Made by a program: the position numbers and the translations under genes
Source of the DNA: Corynebacterium hansenii
GTDB taxonomy: Bacteria > Actinomycetota > Actinomycetes > Mycobacteriales > Mycobacteriaceae
Direction: 5' to 3'
DNA: 64,000 nt
NCBI RefSeq assembly: GCF_030408795.1
Contig: NZ_CP047211.1
Location: 1,488,001 to 1,552,000 of the forward strand
Shown: one piece after another, positions 10,912 through 19,092 of the stretch
Layout of the letters: each line of letters begins with the position of its first letter
How positions within the stretch are numbered: the stretch's first letter is position 1
The notes under the pieces: generated by a model
Databases searched by the model: none
Told to the model about the DNA's origin: nothing
Seen by the model: the letters and a program-made list of their open reading frames with translations, nothing else

Positions 10912-12996
10912 ATGACGACGACCCGGGACACCATGGCCGACAGGCCGGTGGCCCGGGTTCTTCCGTTGCTGGGGCTGCCTCAGCTGGACCGGCCCTTCGA
11001 TTATTCGGTGCCGGAATCCTTGTCGGAGTCGGCGCGCCCGGGCACGCGGGTGCGGGTGCGCTTTTCGGGGAAGCTGGTCAACGGCATCATCCTGGAGCGC
11101 GCGGCGGCGGCCGAGCACGACGGTGCGCTGACGCCGATCAAGGACGTCGTGTCGCCGGAGGTCGTGTACCCGCCGCAGTTGGCCGCGCTGGTCGACTCGC
11201 TGGCGGAGCTGTACGCGGGCGTGCGCTCGGACATCATCCGCTCCGCGGTGCCGTCGCGGCACGCGCGCGCCGAGAAGGCGCGGGGCGAGGGCCCGGGCGC
11301 GTCCTGGGAGGAGCTGGGCCGGCTGGAGCTTGACGACGCCGACGTCTCCGCATGGGACGCCTACGCTTTCGGGGGCTCGTTCGTGTCCGCCGTGCGCTCC
11401 GGTGCGGCGGCGCGGGCGGCCTGGCATCCGGCGCCGGGGGAGGACGTGCCGGCGCGGTTGGCCGAATTGGCGGTCACCGTCGCCCGCGACGGCGGCGGGG
11501 TGCTCATCGTCGTCCCCGATCAGCGGGCGGTCGATGCCCTGGAGGCGGCGCTGCGGGAGCTGATCAGCCCGCGGCAGATCACGGTGCTCGCCGCCGGGCT
11601 GGGCCCCGAATCGCGCTACCGCCGCTACCTGGACATCCTCCACGGCTCGGGGCGGCTGGTCGTGGGCACGCGCTCGGCGGCGTACGCGCCGGTGCGGAAT
11701 CTGCGGTTGGCGGTGATCCTCGACGACGGCGACGACAACCTGGTCGACCCCCGCGCCCCGTACATCCACGCCCGCGACGTGCTGGTCACCCGCTCCGCCC
11801 AGGAGAAGTGCGCGCTGATCCTCGCGTCGGCGACCAGGACGGCGGAGGTGGAGCTGCTGGTCGAATCCGGTTGGGCCCATGGTCTGGTGCCCACCCCGGA
11901 GACGCTGGCGGCGCGGATGCCGGCCATCATCCCGTCCACCGACACGGAGGCCGACCCTGAGGACGTCTCGCGCGGCCGGCTTCCCGCCGCCGCGTACCGC
12001 GTCGCCGCCACGTCGCTGCGCGCCGGCATGCCCGTGCTGGTGCAGGTGCCGCGCAAGGGCTACGTGCCCACGCTGTCGTGCGCGCGGTGCGGCGCCCCGG
12101 CCCGGTGCCGCCATTGCAACGGGCCGCTGGAGATCCCGCACGGGCCGTCGCAAAGCGGCGCAGCGGGGCCCTCGGGACACCATGCGCATCCCGGACACGG
12201 CGGCGAGGGCGCCGGCGAGGCCGCGCCGCCGACCTGCCGCTGGTGCGGGCGCGTCGACGTGCGCCACCGCTGCCACGAATGCGGCGGGACGCGGATGCGG
12301 CCGGTGATAGTCGGGTCGGAGCGCACCGCCGAGGAGCTGGGGCGGACGTTCCGGCCGCATCCCGTGATCTCGTCGTCCGGCGAGCGGATCCTCGACGAGG
12401 TGGCGCCGGGGCCGAGGATCGTGGTGGCCACCCCGGGCGCGGAACCGCGGCCGCCCGGGGGCTACGGTGCGGCGCTGATCCTGGACACGTGGGCGACCAT
12501 GAATCGCCAGGACCTCCGGGCACAGGAGGAGGCGCTGGCCACGTGGGCCCGCGCCGTGCACCTGGTGCGGCCGGAGGCCGACGGCGGGCACGTGGTCATC
12601 GACGCCGACGCCGCGGTGCCGGTGGTCGGCGATCTGCTGCGCTGGGACATCACCGGGGCGGCGGCGCGGGAACTCGCCGACCGCGGCGCGGCGGGACTGC
12701 CGCCCGCGACGCGGATGGCCGCCATCGACGGCACGGCGGAGGGCGTCGAAAGGTTCATCGCCGATTTCGAGGCCCCCGAGGGCGCGGAGATCCTCGGCCC
12801 GGTCGACCTGCCGCCCGGTGGCAGGCCGCCGGCCGGGATCGAGCCGGGCACGCCGATCCGGCGGCTGCTGGTGCGGGTGGAACGGACCCGGGCCCGCGAA
12901 CTGGGCCGGGCCCTGCGCGCGGCCCGGGGCGTGCGCGCGACCAGGCGGGACCCCGCGCCGGTGCGGGTGATCGTGGATCCGGCCCGCTTCGGCTGA
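10912..12996 (+). CDS. priA: PriA-like primosomal protein N', helicase motifs lost
   Basis: Homologue of the replication restart protein PriA. The N-terminal fork-binding domain (ARVLPLLGLPQLDRPFDY) is normal, and a two-lobed zinc region with eight cysteines starts at Cys390 (CARCGAPARCRHC, later CRWC and CHEC). However, there is no GxxGxGKT Walker A, and the DExH box is replaced by ILDDGDDNLVDPR. ATP-driven unwinding is therefore unlikely, as I recall for other actinobacterial PriA; it may act as a structural loader. Between the two zinc-knuckle halves lies a loop of about 35 residues rich in Gly, Pro and His, beginning with PSQSG, which is encoded by the dispersed motif (12145-12156). 694 residues. 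Confidence 0.9.
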   Translation: MTTTRDTMADRPVARVLPLLGLPQLDRPFDYSVPESLSESARPGTRVRVRFSGKLVNGIILERAAAAEHDGALTPIKDVVSPEVVYPPQLAALVDSLAELYAGVRSDIIRSAVPSRHARAEKARGEGPGASWEELGRLELDDADVSAWDAYAFGGSFVSAVRSGAAARAAWHPAPGEDVPARLAELAVTVARDGGGVLIVVPDQRAVDALEAALRELISPRQITVLAAGLGPESRYRRYLDILHGSGRLVVGTRSAAYAPVRNLRLAVILDDGDDNLVDPRAPYIHARDVLVTRSAQEKCALILASATRTAEVELLVESGWAHGLVPTPETLAARMPAIIPSTDTEADPEDVSRGRLPAAAYRVAATSLRAGMPVLVQVPRKGYVPTLSCARCGAPARCRHCNGPLEIPHGPSQSGAAGPSGHHAHPGHGGEGAGEAAPPTCRWCGRVDVRHRCHECGGTRMRPVIVGSERTAEELGRTFRPHPVISSSGERILDEVAPGPRIVVATPGAEPRPPGGYGAALILDTWATMNRQDLRAQEEALATWARAVHLVRPEADGGHVVIDADAAVPVVGDLLRWDITGAAARELADRGAAGLPPATRMAAIDGTAEGVERFIADFEAPEGAEILGPVDLPPGGRPPAGIEPGTPIRRLLVRVERTRARELGRALRAARGVRATRRDPAPVRVIVDPARFG
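12145..12156 (+). repeat. Dispersed 12-mer CCGTCGCAAAGC, copy C (inside priA)
   Basis: The only copy well inside a coding region. It is in the sense orientation and encodes Pro-Ser-Gln-Ser at the start of a Gly/His-rich loop between the PriA zinc-binding cysteines. It is preceded by GGG and followed by a GC-rich sequence with a GGGGCCCT dyad. Confidence 0.75.
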
Positions 12997-13216
12997 CGGC
13001 GCCGGCTCGATGACGTCGCCTCGGTCGCCGGCACAGGAGCGACTCCGCCGACTCCGTCGACTGCGCCGCGGGCGCGGCTCCTGGGCATCCGGGCCGGTGG
13101 GGTAGCATCGGGCTTCGATTCCGGGGCACCGGCCCGGGCCCTCATGACCGTCTGCACGACCCCGGTCTTCCCCCGTCACACCCCATCCCCATAAAACTCA
13201 GGAGCTGATGCGAAGC

Positions 13217-13720
13217 ATGTCCGTCCGAGAGATCCGCCTGTTCGGGGACCCCGTCCTGGTGTCCCGCGCCGACGAGGTCACGGCCTTCGACGCGAAGCTG
13301 GCCCACCTCGCCGACGACATGCTCGAGACCATGGACTCCGCCGGCGGCGTGGGCCTGGCCGCGAACCAGGTCGGCGTCCTGCAGCGCGTGTTCGTCTACG
13401 ACTGCGACGGCCGCCGCGGCGAGCTGGTCAACCCCGTGTGGGAGCCGGTCGGCGAGGAGACCGAGGTCGACGAGGAGGGCTGCCTGTCCATCCCCGGCAT
13501 CAACGCCGACACGGAGCGTTACCTGCGCGTGCGCGCCACCGGCCAGGACCGCACGGGCACCCCGGTGACCCTCGAGGCCGAGGGCCTGCTCGCGCGGTGC
13601 ATCCAGCACGAGACCGACCACCTCGACGGCGTGCTCTTCCTCAAGCGCCTGGACCCCGAGACCCGCAAGGCCGCGATGCGCGAGCTGCGGTCCACCGACT
13701 GGTTCCTGGCCGGGAAGTAG
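13217..13720 (+). CDS. def: Peptide deformylase
   Basis: Removes the formyl group from the initiator methionine of nascent proteins. The three family motifs are present: [10 protein letters not shown] (Asn in place of the usual Pro), EGCLSIPG with metal ligand Cys89, and QHETDHLDG with His131, Glu132 and His135 forming HExxH. I prefer the ATG at 13217 (167 residues) because the protein then begins [14 protein letters not shown] like its relatives and the AGGAG site (13200-13204) is 12 nt away. The ATG at 13208 is only 3 nt from that site. fmt, the partner that adds the formyl group, follows after 8 nt. A TAGCAT hexamer at 13103-13108 may be the -10. Confidence 0.95.
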   Translation: MSVREIRLFGDPVLVSRADEVTAFDAKLAHLADDMLETMDSAGGVGLAANQVGVLQRVFVYDCDGRRGELVNPVWEPVGEETEVDEEGCLSIPGINADTERYLRVRATGQDRTGTPVTLEAEGLLARCIQHETDHLDGVLFLKRLDPETRKAAMRELRSTDWFLAGK

Positions 13721-13728
13721 GGGAGAGC

Positions 13729-14658
13729 ATGCGCCTGATCTTCGCCGGCACCCCGGAACCCGCCGTCCCCGCGCTGCGGAAGCTGATCGAGCACCCCGGC
13801 CACGAGGTCGTCGCGGTGCTCACCCGCCCCGACGCGCGCGTCGGCCGCGGGCGGTCGCGCAAGCCCTCGCCCGTGAAGGCCGTGGCGGTCGAGCACGGCA
13901 TCGAGGTCATCGAACCGGAAACGCTTGCCGACGACGGCGCCCGGGCCCGTTTGGCCGAACTGGCCCCCGACTGCATACCGGTCGTGGCGTACGGCAACCT
14001 CGTGCCGAAGGATCTGCTGGATCTGCCGGTGCACGGCTGGGTGAACCTGCACTTCTCGGTGCTGCCCGCGTGGCGCGGCGCGGCGCCGGTGCAGGCGGCC
14101 ATCGCCGCCGGGGACGAGATCACGGGCGCGTCGACGTTCCGCATCGAAGAGGGCCTGGACACCGGCCCGGTGTTCGGCACCGTCACCGAGGCGATCAAGC
14201 CCGCGGACACCGCCGACGACCTGCTCACCCGGCTGGCGCATTCGGGCGCCGAATTGCTGGCGGCGACCATGGACGGCCTGGAGGCCGGGCGACTGCGCCC
14301 CGAGCCGCAGTCGGCCGACGGCGTGAGCCACGCGCCGAAGATCACCTCCGCCGATGCCAGGATCGACTGGTCGATGCCGGGCCACCTCATCGACCGCCGC
14401 ATCCGCGCCCACACCCCCGCGCCCGGGGCGTGGACGATGCTCGGCGACGACCGCATCAAGGTCGGGCCCGTGACGCCGGCCGAGATCGACGGCGAACTGG
14501 GCGAGGGGCGCATCCGCGTGGAGAAGAAGCGCGTGCTCGTCGGCGCCGGCGGGGGCACCGCCGTGGAGCTCGGCCGGGTGCAGCCCCCGGGCAAGCGCAT
14601 GATGGACGCAGTGGACTGGGCGCGCGGCGCCCGGCCGGACGAGGGGACGATGGTCTAA
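13729..14658 (+). CDS. fmt: Methionyl-tRNA formyltransferase
   Basis: Formylates Met-tRNA(fMet) with 10-formyl-THF. The 309 residues contain the N-terminal Rossmann-type formyl transferase domain with VAYGNLVP and the [15 protein letters not shown] signature (His108 catalytic) and a C-terminal OB-like tRNA-binding domain. The ATG follows a GGGGAGAG site by a few nt. Def and Fmt form the usual functional pair, and rsmB starts immediately at the fmt stop (TAAATG), so def-fmt-rsmB are read together. Confidence 0.96.
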   Translation: MRLIFAGTPEPAVPALRKLIEHPGHEVVAVLTRPDARVGRGRSRKPSPVKAVAVEHGIEVIEPETLADDGARARLAELAPDCIPVVAYGNLVPKDLLDLPVHGWVNLHFSVLPAWRGAAPVQAAIAAGDEITGASTFRIEEGLDTGPVFGTVTEAIKPADTADDLLTRLAHSGAELLAATMDGLEAGRLRPEPQSADGVSHAPKITSADARIDWSMPGHLIDRRIRAHTPAPGAWTMLGDDRIKVGPVTPAEIDGELGEGRIRVEKKRVLVGAGGGTAVELGRVQPPGKRMMDAVDWARGARPDEGTMV

Positions 14659-16272
14659 ATGGCCGAGCAGCGCTCGAACGACGGCGGACGCGAGGGCCGC
14701 GGCGGCCGAGAGGCCCGGGAGGCCCGCGGCAACCGGGGACAAGGAAACCGGGGCGGCGATACTCGGGGCGCCGGCAACCGGGATGGGGGCAATCCGCCCG
14801 CCCGGTCCAGGAACACCCGCCGCCGCAACGCTTCCGGGCAGAAGCGGGGACAGGGCGGTCACGGCGGCCATGGGGGCCAGGGCGGCAGGGGGAACCAGGG
14901 CAACCAGGGCCGTCGAAAAGCCAGCGCGGTCGACGCGCCCCGCCAGGTCGCGCTCGACGTCCTCGGCGCCGTGCGCGCCGACGGCGCCTACGCGAACCTG
15001 ATGCTGCCGAAGGAACTGCGCGCCCGGAACCTCACCGGCCGCGACGCCGCCTTCGCCACCGAGCTCACCTACGGCACGCTGCGCGCCGAAGGGCTGCTCG
15101 ACGCGGTGCTCGCGAAGGCGTCCACCCGCCCGCTGGACAGGATCGACCCCGAAGTGCTCGACGTCCTGCGGCTCGGCGCCTACCAGCTCCTGCGCACCCG
15201 CGTCGGCGCCCACGCCGCCGTGGACACCTCCGTGCGCGCCGCCATCGGCGCGGGGAAGGTGGGGGCGAAGGGCTTCGTCAACGCGATCCTGCGCACCGTG
15301 TCCGGCAAGGACGAAGCGGCGTGGGTCGCGGAAGTCGCCCCGGACGCCGGGCGCGATCCCGTCGGGCATCTCGCGCTCAAGCACGGCCACCCCCGCTGGA
15401 TCGCCGATGCCTTCGCGCAGGCCCTGGGCCCCCGCGCCGGCGAACTCGCCGAAGCGCTCGCGGCTGACGACGCCCGTCCGATCGTCCATCTCGTCGCGAA
15501 GCCCGGCGAGATGTCCGCGGAGGAACTCGCCCTGATCACCGGCGGCGAGGAGGGGCCCTGGTCCCCGTACTGCGTCCGCATCGAATCCGGCGATCCCGGC
15601 GATCTCGGCCCCGTGCGGGAGCACCTGGCGGCCGTGCAGGACGAGGGCTCGCAGCTCATCGCCCGCGCGGTCACCCTCGCGCCGCTCGACGGGGAAGACG
15701 GGGGCCGCTGGCTGGACCTGTGCGCGGGCCCCGGCGGCAAGGCTGCGTTCCTCGGGGGCATCGCCAAGATCGACGGGGCGACCGTCGACGCGGTGGAGCC
15801 GGCGAAGAAGCGCGCCGGACTCGTGGAGAACTCGGTGCGGGGACTGCCCGTGCGAGTGCACGTGGCGGACGGTCGGGATCCCGGGCTCGAGGGCGGCTAC
15901 GACCGCATCCTCGTCGACGCGCCGTGCTCCGGCCTGGGCTCGCTGCGGCGCCGCCCCGAGGCGCGCTGGCGGAAATCAACCGACGATCTGCCCGCTTTGA
16001 CCAAGCTCCAGGGCGAGCTGCTGGAATCGGCCGCGAAGCTCGTGCGGCCCGGCGGCGTCATCGTCTACTCGACGTGCTCGCCGCATCTGCGCGAAACGCG
16101 CGGGGCGGTCGACCGGGCCGTGCGTCAGCTGGGGCTGGAGGAGCTGGACGCCCGGCCGCTCGTGGAACCGATGGGCGACGTCGGCGACGGGCCGTCGGTG
16201 CAGATGTGGCCGCACCGCCACGGCACCGACGCGATGTTCTTCGCCGTGCTGCGCAAACCCGCGCACGGCTGA
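14659..16272 (+). CDS. rsmB: 16S rRNA (cytosine(967)-C5)-methyltransferase RsmB/Sun
   Basis: Methylates cytosine 967 of 16S rRNA with SAM. The first 90 or so of 537 residues are a low-complexity Gly/Arg/Asn/Gln tail with RGG-like and GGHGG repeats, probably a disordered RNA-binding extension. An NusB-like domain follows (about 95-240), then the SAM-dependent domain: LDLCAGPGGKAAF (motif I, near 353), DAPCSGLG with Cys423 and STCS with Cys473, the two catalytic cysteines of the RsmB family. It starts directly after fmt. Its last 33 bases (16231-16263) are repeated 352 bp downstream beyond a minus-strand gene, suggesting a past rearrangement at its 3' end. Confidence 0.94.
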   Translation: MAEQRSNDGGREGRGGREAREARGNRGQGNRGGDTRGAGNRDGGNPPARSRNTRRRNASGQKRGQGGHGGHGGQGGRGNQGNQGRRKASAVDAPRQVALDVLGAVRADGAYANLMLPKELRARNLTGRDAAFATELTYGTLRAEGLLDAVLAKASTRPLDRIDPEVLDVLRLGAYQLLRTRVGAHAAVDTSVRAAIGAGKVGAKGFVNAILRTVSGKDEAAWVAEVAPDAGRDPVGHLALKHGHPRWIADAFAQALGPRAGELAEALAADDARPIVHLVAKPGEMSAEELALITGGEEGPWSPYCVRIESGDPGDLGPVREHLAAVQDEGSQLIARAVTLAPLDGEDGGRWLDLCAGPGGKAAFLGGIAKIDGATVDAVEPAKKRAGLVENSVRGLPVRVHVADGRDPGLEGGYDRILVDAPCSGLGSLRRRPEARWRKSTDDLPALTKLQGELLESAAKLVRPGGVIVYSTCSPHLRETRGAVDRAVRQLGLEELDARPLVEPMGDVGDGPSVQMWPHRHGTDAMFFAVLRKPAHG

Positions 16273-16373
16273 TCGGACACGCGAACGGCCGAGCAAACCC
16301 GGGCACGTCTGAGGCCCGCCCGTCGCGGGCGGGGCGGAGCCGGCGCTCGTCTGCGCCGATTCCCGGGAGTCGG

Positions 16374-16544
16374 TCAGGGGCGTCCGTCGTCGCCGCGGCC
16401 GAAGACGCCGACGGCGACCCAGGCCAGGGCGACGATGATGCCGCCGACGACTGCGTAGGTGCCCGTGCCGTCGATTACGGCGAAACCGACACCGTAAAGC
16501 ATGGTCAGGGCCAGTGCGATGAAGGCGAGTATCTTGCGGTCCAT
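16374..16544 (-). CDS. Small two-helix membrane protein, unknown function
   Basis: I do not recognise this 56-residue protein. It begins MDRKILAFIALALTMLYGV and has two hydrophobic stretches (about residues 5-23 and 30-48) separated by a short DGTGTY turn, then a charged C-terminal tail GRGDDGRP, so it is most likely a small helical-hairpin inner-membrane protein. It reads against rsmB and the SUKH gene. The start has no Shine-Dalgarno but TACCCT ends exactly 6 nt upstream, the pattern of a leaderless mRNA. It lies within the segment bounded by the duplicated rsmB tail. Codon use and hydrophobic pattern support a real gene. Confidence 0.7.
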   Translation of the reverse strand: MDRKILAFIALALTMLYGVGFAVIDGTGTYAVVGGIIVALAWVAVGVFGRGDDGRP

Positions 16545-16550
16545 GGCCGC

Positions 16551-16556
16551 AGGGTA
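16551..16556 (-). promoter_or_regulatory. -10 hexamer for the small membrane protein, leaderless
   Basis: On the minus strand TACCCT is followed by exactly 6 nt and then the ATG at 16544. Transcription would start on the A of the start codon. Confidence 0.5.
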
Positions 16557-16573
16557 CCCGTGTTAGCCCCGGG

Positions 16574-16620
16574 ACGTCGGATGCGATGTTCTTCGCCGTG
16601 CCGCGCAAGCCCGCGGAATG
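16574..16620 (+). pseudogene. Duplicated 3'-end fragment of rsmB
   Basis: Bases 16583-16615 repeat bases 16231-16263 of rsmB with 31 of 33 identities. In the matching frame this fragment reads GTSDAMFFAVPRKPAE then stop, against the real RsmB C-terminus GTDAMFFAVLRKPAHG. It is a non-functional scrap about 15 codons long with its own stop codon, and lies between the small minus-strand gene and the SUKH gene. It marks a duplication or insertion junction. Confidence 0.8.
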
Positions 16621-16721
16621 ATGGCCGGAGGGTATCTTGAGCCCATCGTCCGACGCGCCCAACGCCGCCGGCGATGAACGCTGGTCTGCGACCATCCGCC
16701 ACATAACCCGCAAAGGTCCCC

Positions 16722-17222
16722 ATGTTCCGCCGTTTCGACGCCGATGCCGCTCTCGCCCAGGCCCGCCAGTACGGCCTGCGCTACAACAAGCACCAGGTCA
16801 AGGAGCTCCGCCGCCGGTCCGCCGTCACTCCGGCCACCGCAGCCGAGATCGCCGCTTTCGAGGCTTCGACCGGCCTCGCCCTACCGGCCGATTACGCCGA
16901 ATTCCTGCGCACCTGGAATGGCGGAGTCCCGGAGCATTCCACCTTCCGGGTCGGTGATCGCAGCTTCGTCATCCGGGAGTTCGTGCCCCTGGCCGGAGAC
17001 GCACGCGACACCTGGGGCCTCGCCGGCCACCTCGAGCTGTTCGCCGACGGAATCCCGGAGGGCACTTTGCCCGTGGCCAGCAGCCCGGGCGGCGACCTCT
17101 ACCTGATCGACTCCGCAAGCGGCGAGGTCTCCTTCTGGGATCACGAAACCGAGGAACTCACCCCGGTCTCCGCCAGTTTCCGGGGGCTCGTCGACGCCCT
17201 CCGGTCCGGCGACACGGCCTGA
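16722..17222 (+). CDS. SMI1/KNR4 (SUKH) family protein
   Basis: A 166-residue soluble protein of the SUKH superfamily, recognised by the signature EIAAFEASTGLALPADYAEF followed by LRTWNGG, the conserved lP-x-dY-x-xFL-x-x-NGG block, and the C-terminal GGDLYLIDSASGEVSFWDHE. In bacteria most SUKH proteins are immunity proteins against secreted or contact-delivered nucleases and other toxins; some act as general scaffolds. No toxin gene, signal-peptide gene or secretion gene is adjacent, so this is an orphan. The ATG follows an AAAGG site. It interrupts the otherwise conserved rsmB-rpe order and sits beside a duplication scar, which suggests recent acquisition. Toxin specificity cannot be inferred. 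Confidence 0.85.
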   Translation: MFRRFDADAALAQARQYGLRYNKHQVKELRRRSAVTPATAAEIAAFEASTGLALPADYAEFLRTWNGGVPEHSTFRVGDRSFVIREFVPLAGDARDTWGLAGHLELFADGIPEGTLPVASSPGGDLYLIDSASGEVSFWDHETEELTPVSASFRGLVDALRSGDTA

Positions 17223-17290
17223 GGGGCCGGAAACAGGCATTGATCTGGTCCGGCTTGACCGGATGGGTCCGGGCCCCGGGGACGGCGCGG

Positions 17291-17296
17291 TAGGCT
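17291..17296 (+). promoter_or_regulatory. -10 hexamer for rpe, leaderless type
   Basis: TAGGCT is followed by exactly 6 nt and the rpe ATG at 17303. It would give rpe and the rib genes a promoter independent of the upstream accessory pocket. Confidence 0.55.
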
Positions 17297-17302
17297 CGGG
17301 GC

Positions 17303-17989
17303 ATGAGCACCCCGATCATCGCCCCCTCCATCTTGTCCGCCGATTTCGCCAGGCTCGACCGGGAAATCGAGGCGGTGTCCGATGCGGATTGGATCCACAT
17401 CGACGTCATGGACGGCCACTTCGTGCCCAACCTCTCCTTCGGCGTGCCCGTCATGGCCGCGGTGGCGAAGGTGACCGACAAACCGCTGGACGTGCACCTC
17501 ATGATCGAGGAGCCGGAAAAGTGGGTCGACGGCTACGTCGAGGCCGGCGCCGCGGGCGTCACCTTCCACGTCGAGGCGACGGAGGATCCGATCGCCCTGG
17601 CGCGCAAGCTTCGCGAAGCCGGGGTTCGCGCGGGCATCTCGCTGCGCCCCGGCACGCCGATCGAACCGTGGCTGGAGCACCTGCACGAGTTCGACCTGGT
17701 GCTGGTCATGAGCGTCGAACCGGGGTTCGGCGGGCAGTCCTTCATGCCCGACCAGCTGGAGAAGGTCCGCATCCTGCGCAACCAGATCGACCTGCGGGGG
17801 CTGGGCACCATCATCGAAATCGACGGGGGCATCGGCGGTTCCACCATCGCCGACGCCGCGGAAGCCGGCTGCGACGCCTTCGTGGCCGGGTCGGCGGTCT
17901 ACGGCGCCGAGGTGCCCAACGACGCCGTCAACGAACTTCGCGCGCTGGCCGTCGAGGGCCAGCTGCGCGACGAGGAAAGCCGAGGCTGA
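17303..17989 (+). CDS. rpe: Ribulose-phosphate 3-epimerase
   Basis: Interconverts ribulose 5-phosphate and xylulose 5-phosphate in the pentose phosphate pathway. The 228-residue TIM barrel has IAPSILSADF at the start, the metal and catalytic motifs HIDVMDGHFVPN and LDVHLMIEEPE, VMSVEPGFGGQSF and IEIDGGIGGSTI for phosphate binding. It opens the riboflavin group, whose substrate ribulose 5-phosphate it shares, and ends 1 nt before ribD. The lack of a Shine-Dalgarno and the TAGGCT hexamer 6 nt upstream suggest a leaderless transcript. Confidence 0.97.
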   Translation: MSTPIIAPSILSADFARLDREIEAVSDADWIHIDVMDGHFVPNLSFGVPVMAAVAKVTDKPLDVHLMIEEPEKWVDGYVEAGAAGVTFHVEATEDPIALARKLREAGVRAGISLRPGTPIEPWLEHLHEFDLVLVMSVEPGFGGQSFMPDQLEKVRILRNQIDLRGLGTIIEIDGGIGGSTIADAAEAGCDAFVAGSAVYGAEVPNDAVNELRALAVEGQLRDEESRG

Positions 17990-17990
17990 C

Positions 17991-19076
17991 ATGCCCCTCT
18001 TCACCGACCTCGTCGCCGCCACGGCGCTGTCGCCGGACCAGGCGATGCGCACGGCGATCGCCGCCGCGGAGCGGGTGCGCGGCACCACCTCGCCCAATCC
18101 GCCGGTCGGCTGCGTCATCCTCGACGCTTCCGGGATGCCGGCGGCGGTGGCGGGCACCGACCCCGTGGGCGGACCCCATGCCGAGGCGCAGGCCGTGGAG
18201 ATGGCCGGCGACCGGGCCCGGGGAGGCACGGCGGTGGTCACGCTCGAGCCCTGCCATCACCACGGCCGCACCGGCCCGTGCACCGGCGAACTGCTCGCGG
18301 CGGGGGTGGCGAAGGTCGTCTACGCCGTCGAGGACCCCAATCCCGTCGCCGCGGGCGGCGCGGACTGGCTCGATGCGCGGGGAGTGGAGGTCATCGGGGG
18401 CACCTTGCGCGCCGAGGTCGCCGACGGGGTCCTGCGGCCCTGGCTGCACTGGCAGGCCACCCGCCGCCCGCACATCACGCTCAAGACCGCCGGCACCATC
18501 GACGGACTGGCCGCCGCGACGGACGGTTCGTCGCAATGGATCACCGGCGACGCGGCCCGCGCCCGCGTCCACGTCGACCGTTCCCGCCGCGACGCGGTCA
18601 TCGTCGGCACGGGGACGGTGCTCGCCGACGACCCCCGGTTGACGGCCCGGGATCCCGGCGGAGCCCCGTACCCGAATCAGCCGCTGCGCGTGGCCATCGG
18701 CCGCAAGGAGATCCCCGAGGACGCCGCCATCCGCGGCGGGTTCCTGCCGGGCGAGCGCGTCGATCCGGCGATCGCGTCGGCGGACATGTTCCGCCACATC
18801 CAGACCCGCGACATGTCCGTCGTCGTCGACGTCCTCGCGGATCTAGGGCTCATCGACGTCCTCGTCGAGGGCGGCCCCCGGTTGGCGGGGGCGTTCCTGG
18901 AGGCCGGCCTCGTCGACGCCGTCGAGTCCTACGTCGCGCCCGGTCTGCTGGGCGCCGGCACCGCCGTCGTCGACACGGGGTCGGCCACGACCGTCGACGA
19001 CATCGTCCGTTTCCGCACCGTCGGCGTCGAGTTGCTCGGCGACGACGTGCTCATCAAATCCGTGCGCAGAGCATAG
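17991..19076 (+). CDS. ribD: Bifunctional riboflavin deaminase/reductase RibD
   Basis: Deaminates and then reduces the pyrimidine intermediate of riboflavin synthesis. The N-terminal zinc deaminase domain has the HAE motif at His63 and the TLEPC...GPC pair (Cys88 and Cys97) that bind Zn. The C-terminal NADPH-dependent reductase starts around residue 155 (PHITLKTAGTIDG) and contains VGTGTVLADDP and the VEGGPRLAGAF motif. 361 residues is a typical length. It starts one nt after the rpe stop and leads ribE by 16 nt, so rpe-ribD-ribE-ribBA-ribH form one operon. No FMN riboswitch is visible before it. Confidence 0.96.
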   Translation: MPLFTDLVAATALSPDQAMRTAIAAAERVRGTTSPNPPVGCVILDASGMPAAVAGTDPVGGPHAEAQAVEMAGDRARGGTAVVTLEPCHHHGRTGPCTGELLAAGVAKVVYAVEDPNPVAAGGADWLDARGVEVIGGTLRAEVADGVLRPWLHWQATRRPHITLKTAGTIDGLAAATDGSSQWITGDAARARVHVDRSRRDAVIVGTGTVLADDPRLTARDPGGAPYPNQPLRVAIGRKEIPEDAAIRGGFLPGERVDPAIASADMFRHIQTRDMSVVVDVLADLGLIDVLVEGGPRLAGAFLEAGLVDAVESYVAPGLLGAGTAVVDTGSATTVDDIVRFRTVGVELLGDDVLIKSVRRA

Positions 19077-19092
19077 AGAGGAACCACCACAC

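Noticed and set aside
12121..12240. Frameshift or pseudogene in priA
   Set aside because: The frame continues through the Gly/His-rich loop into CRWC and CHEC zinc motifs, so the gene is intact; loss of helicase motifs appears typical of actinobacterial PriA.
17223..19092. FMN riboswitch for the rib genes
   Set aside because: Only about 80 nt separate the SUKH gene from rpe, and the ribD start is 1 nt from rpe, so there is no room for the roughly 130-nt RFN fold. I see none of its conserved segments.
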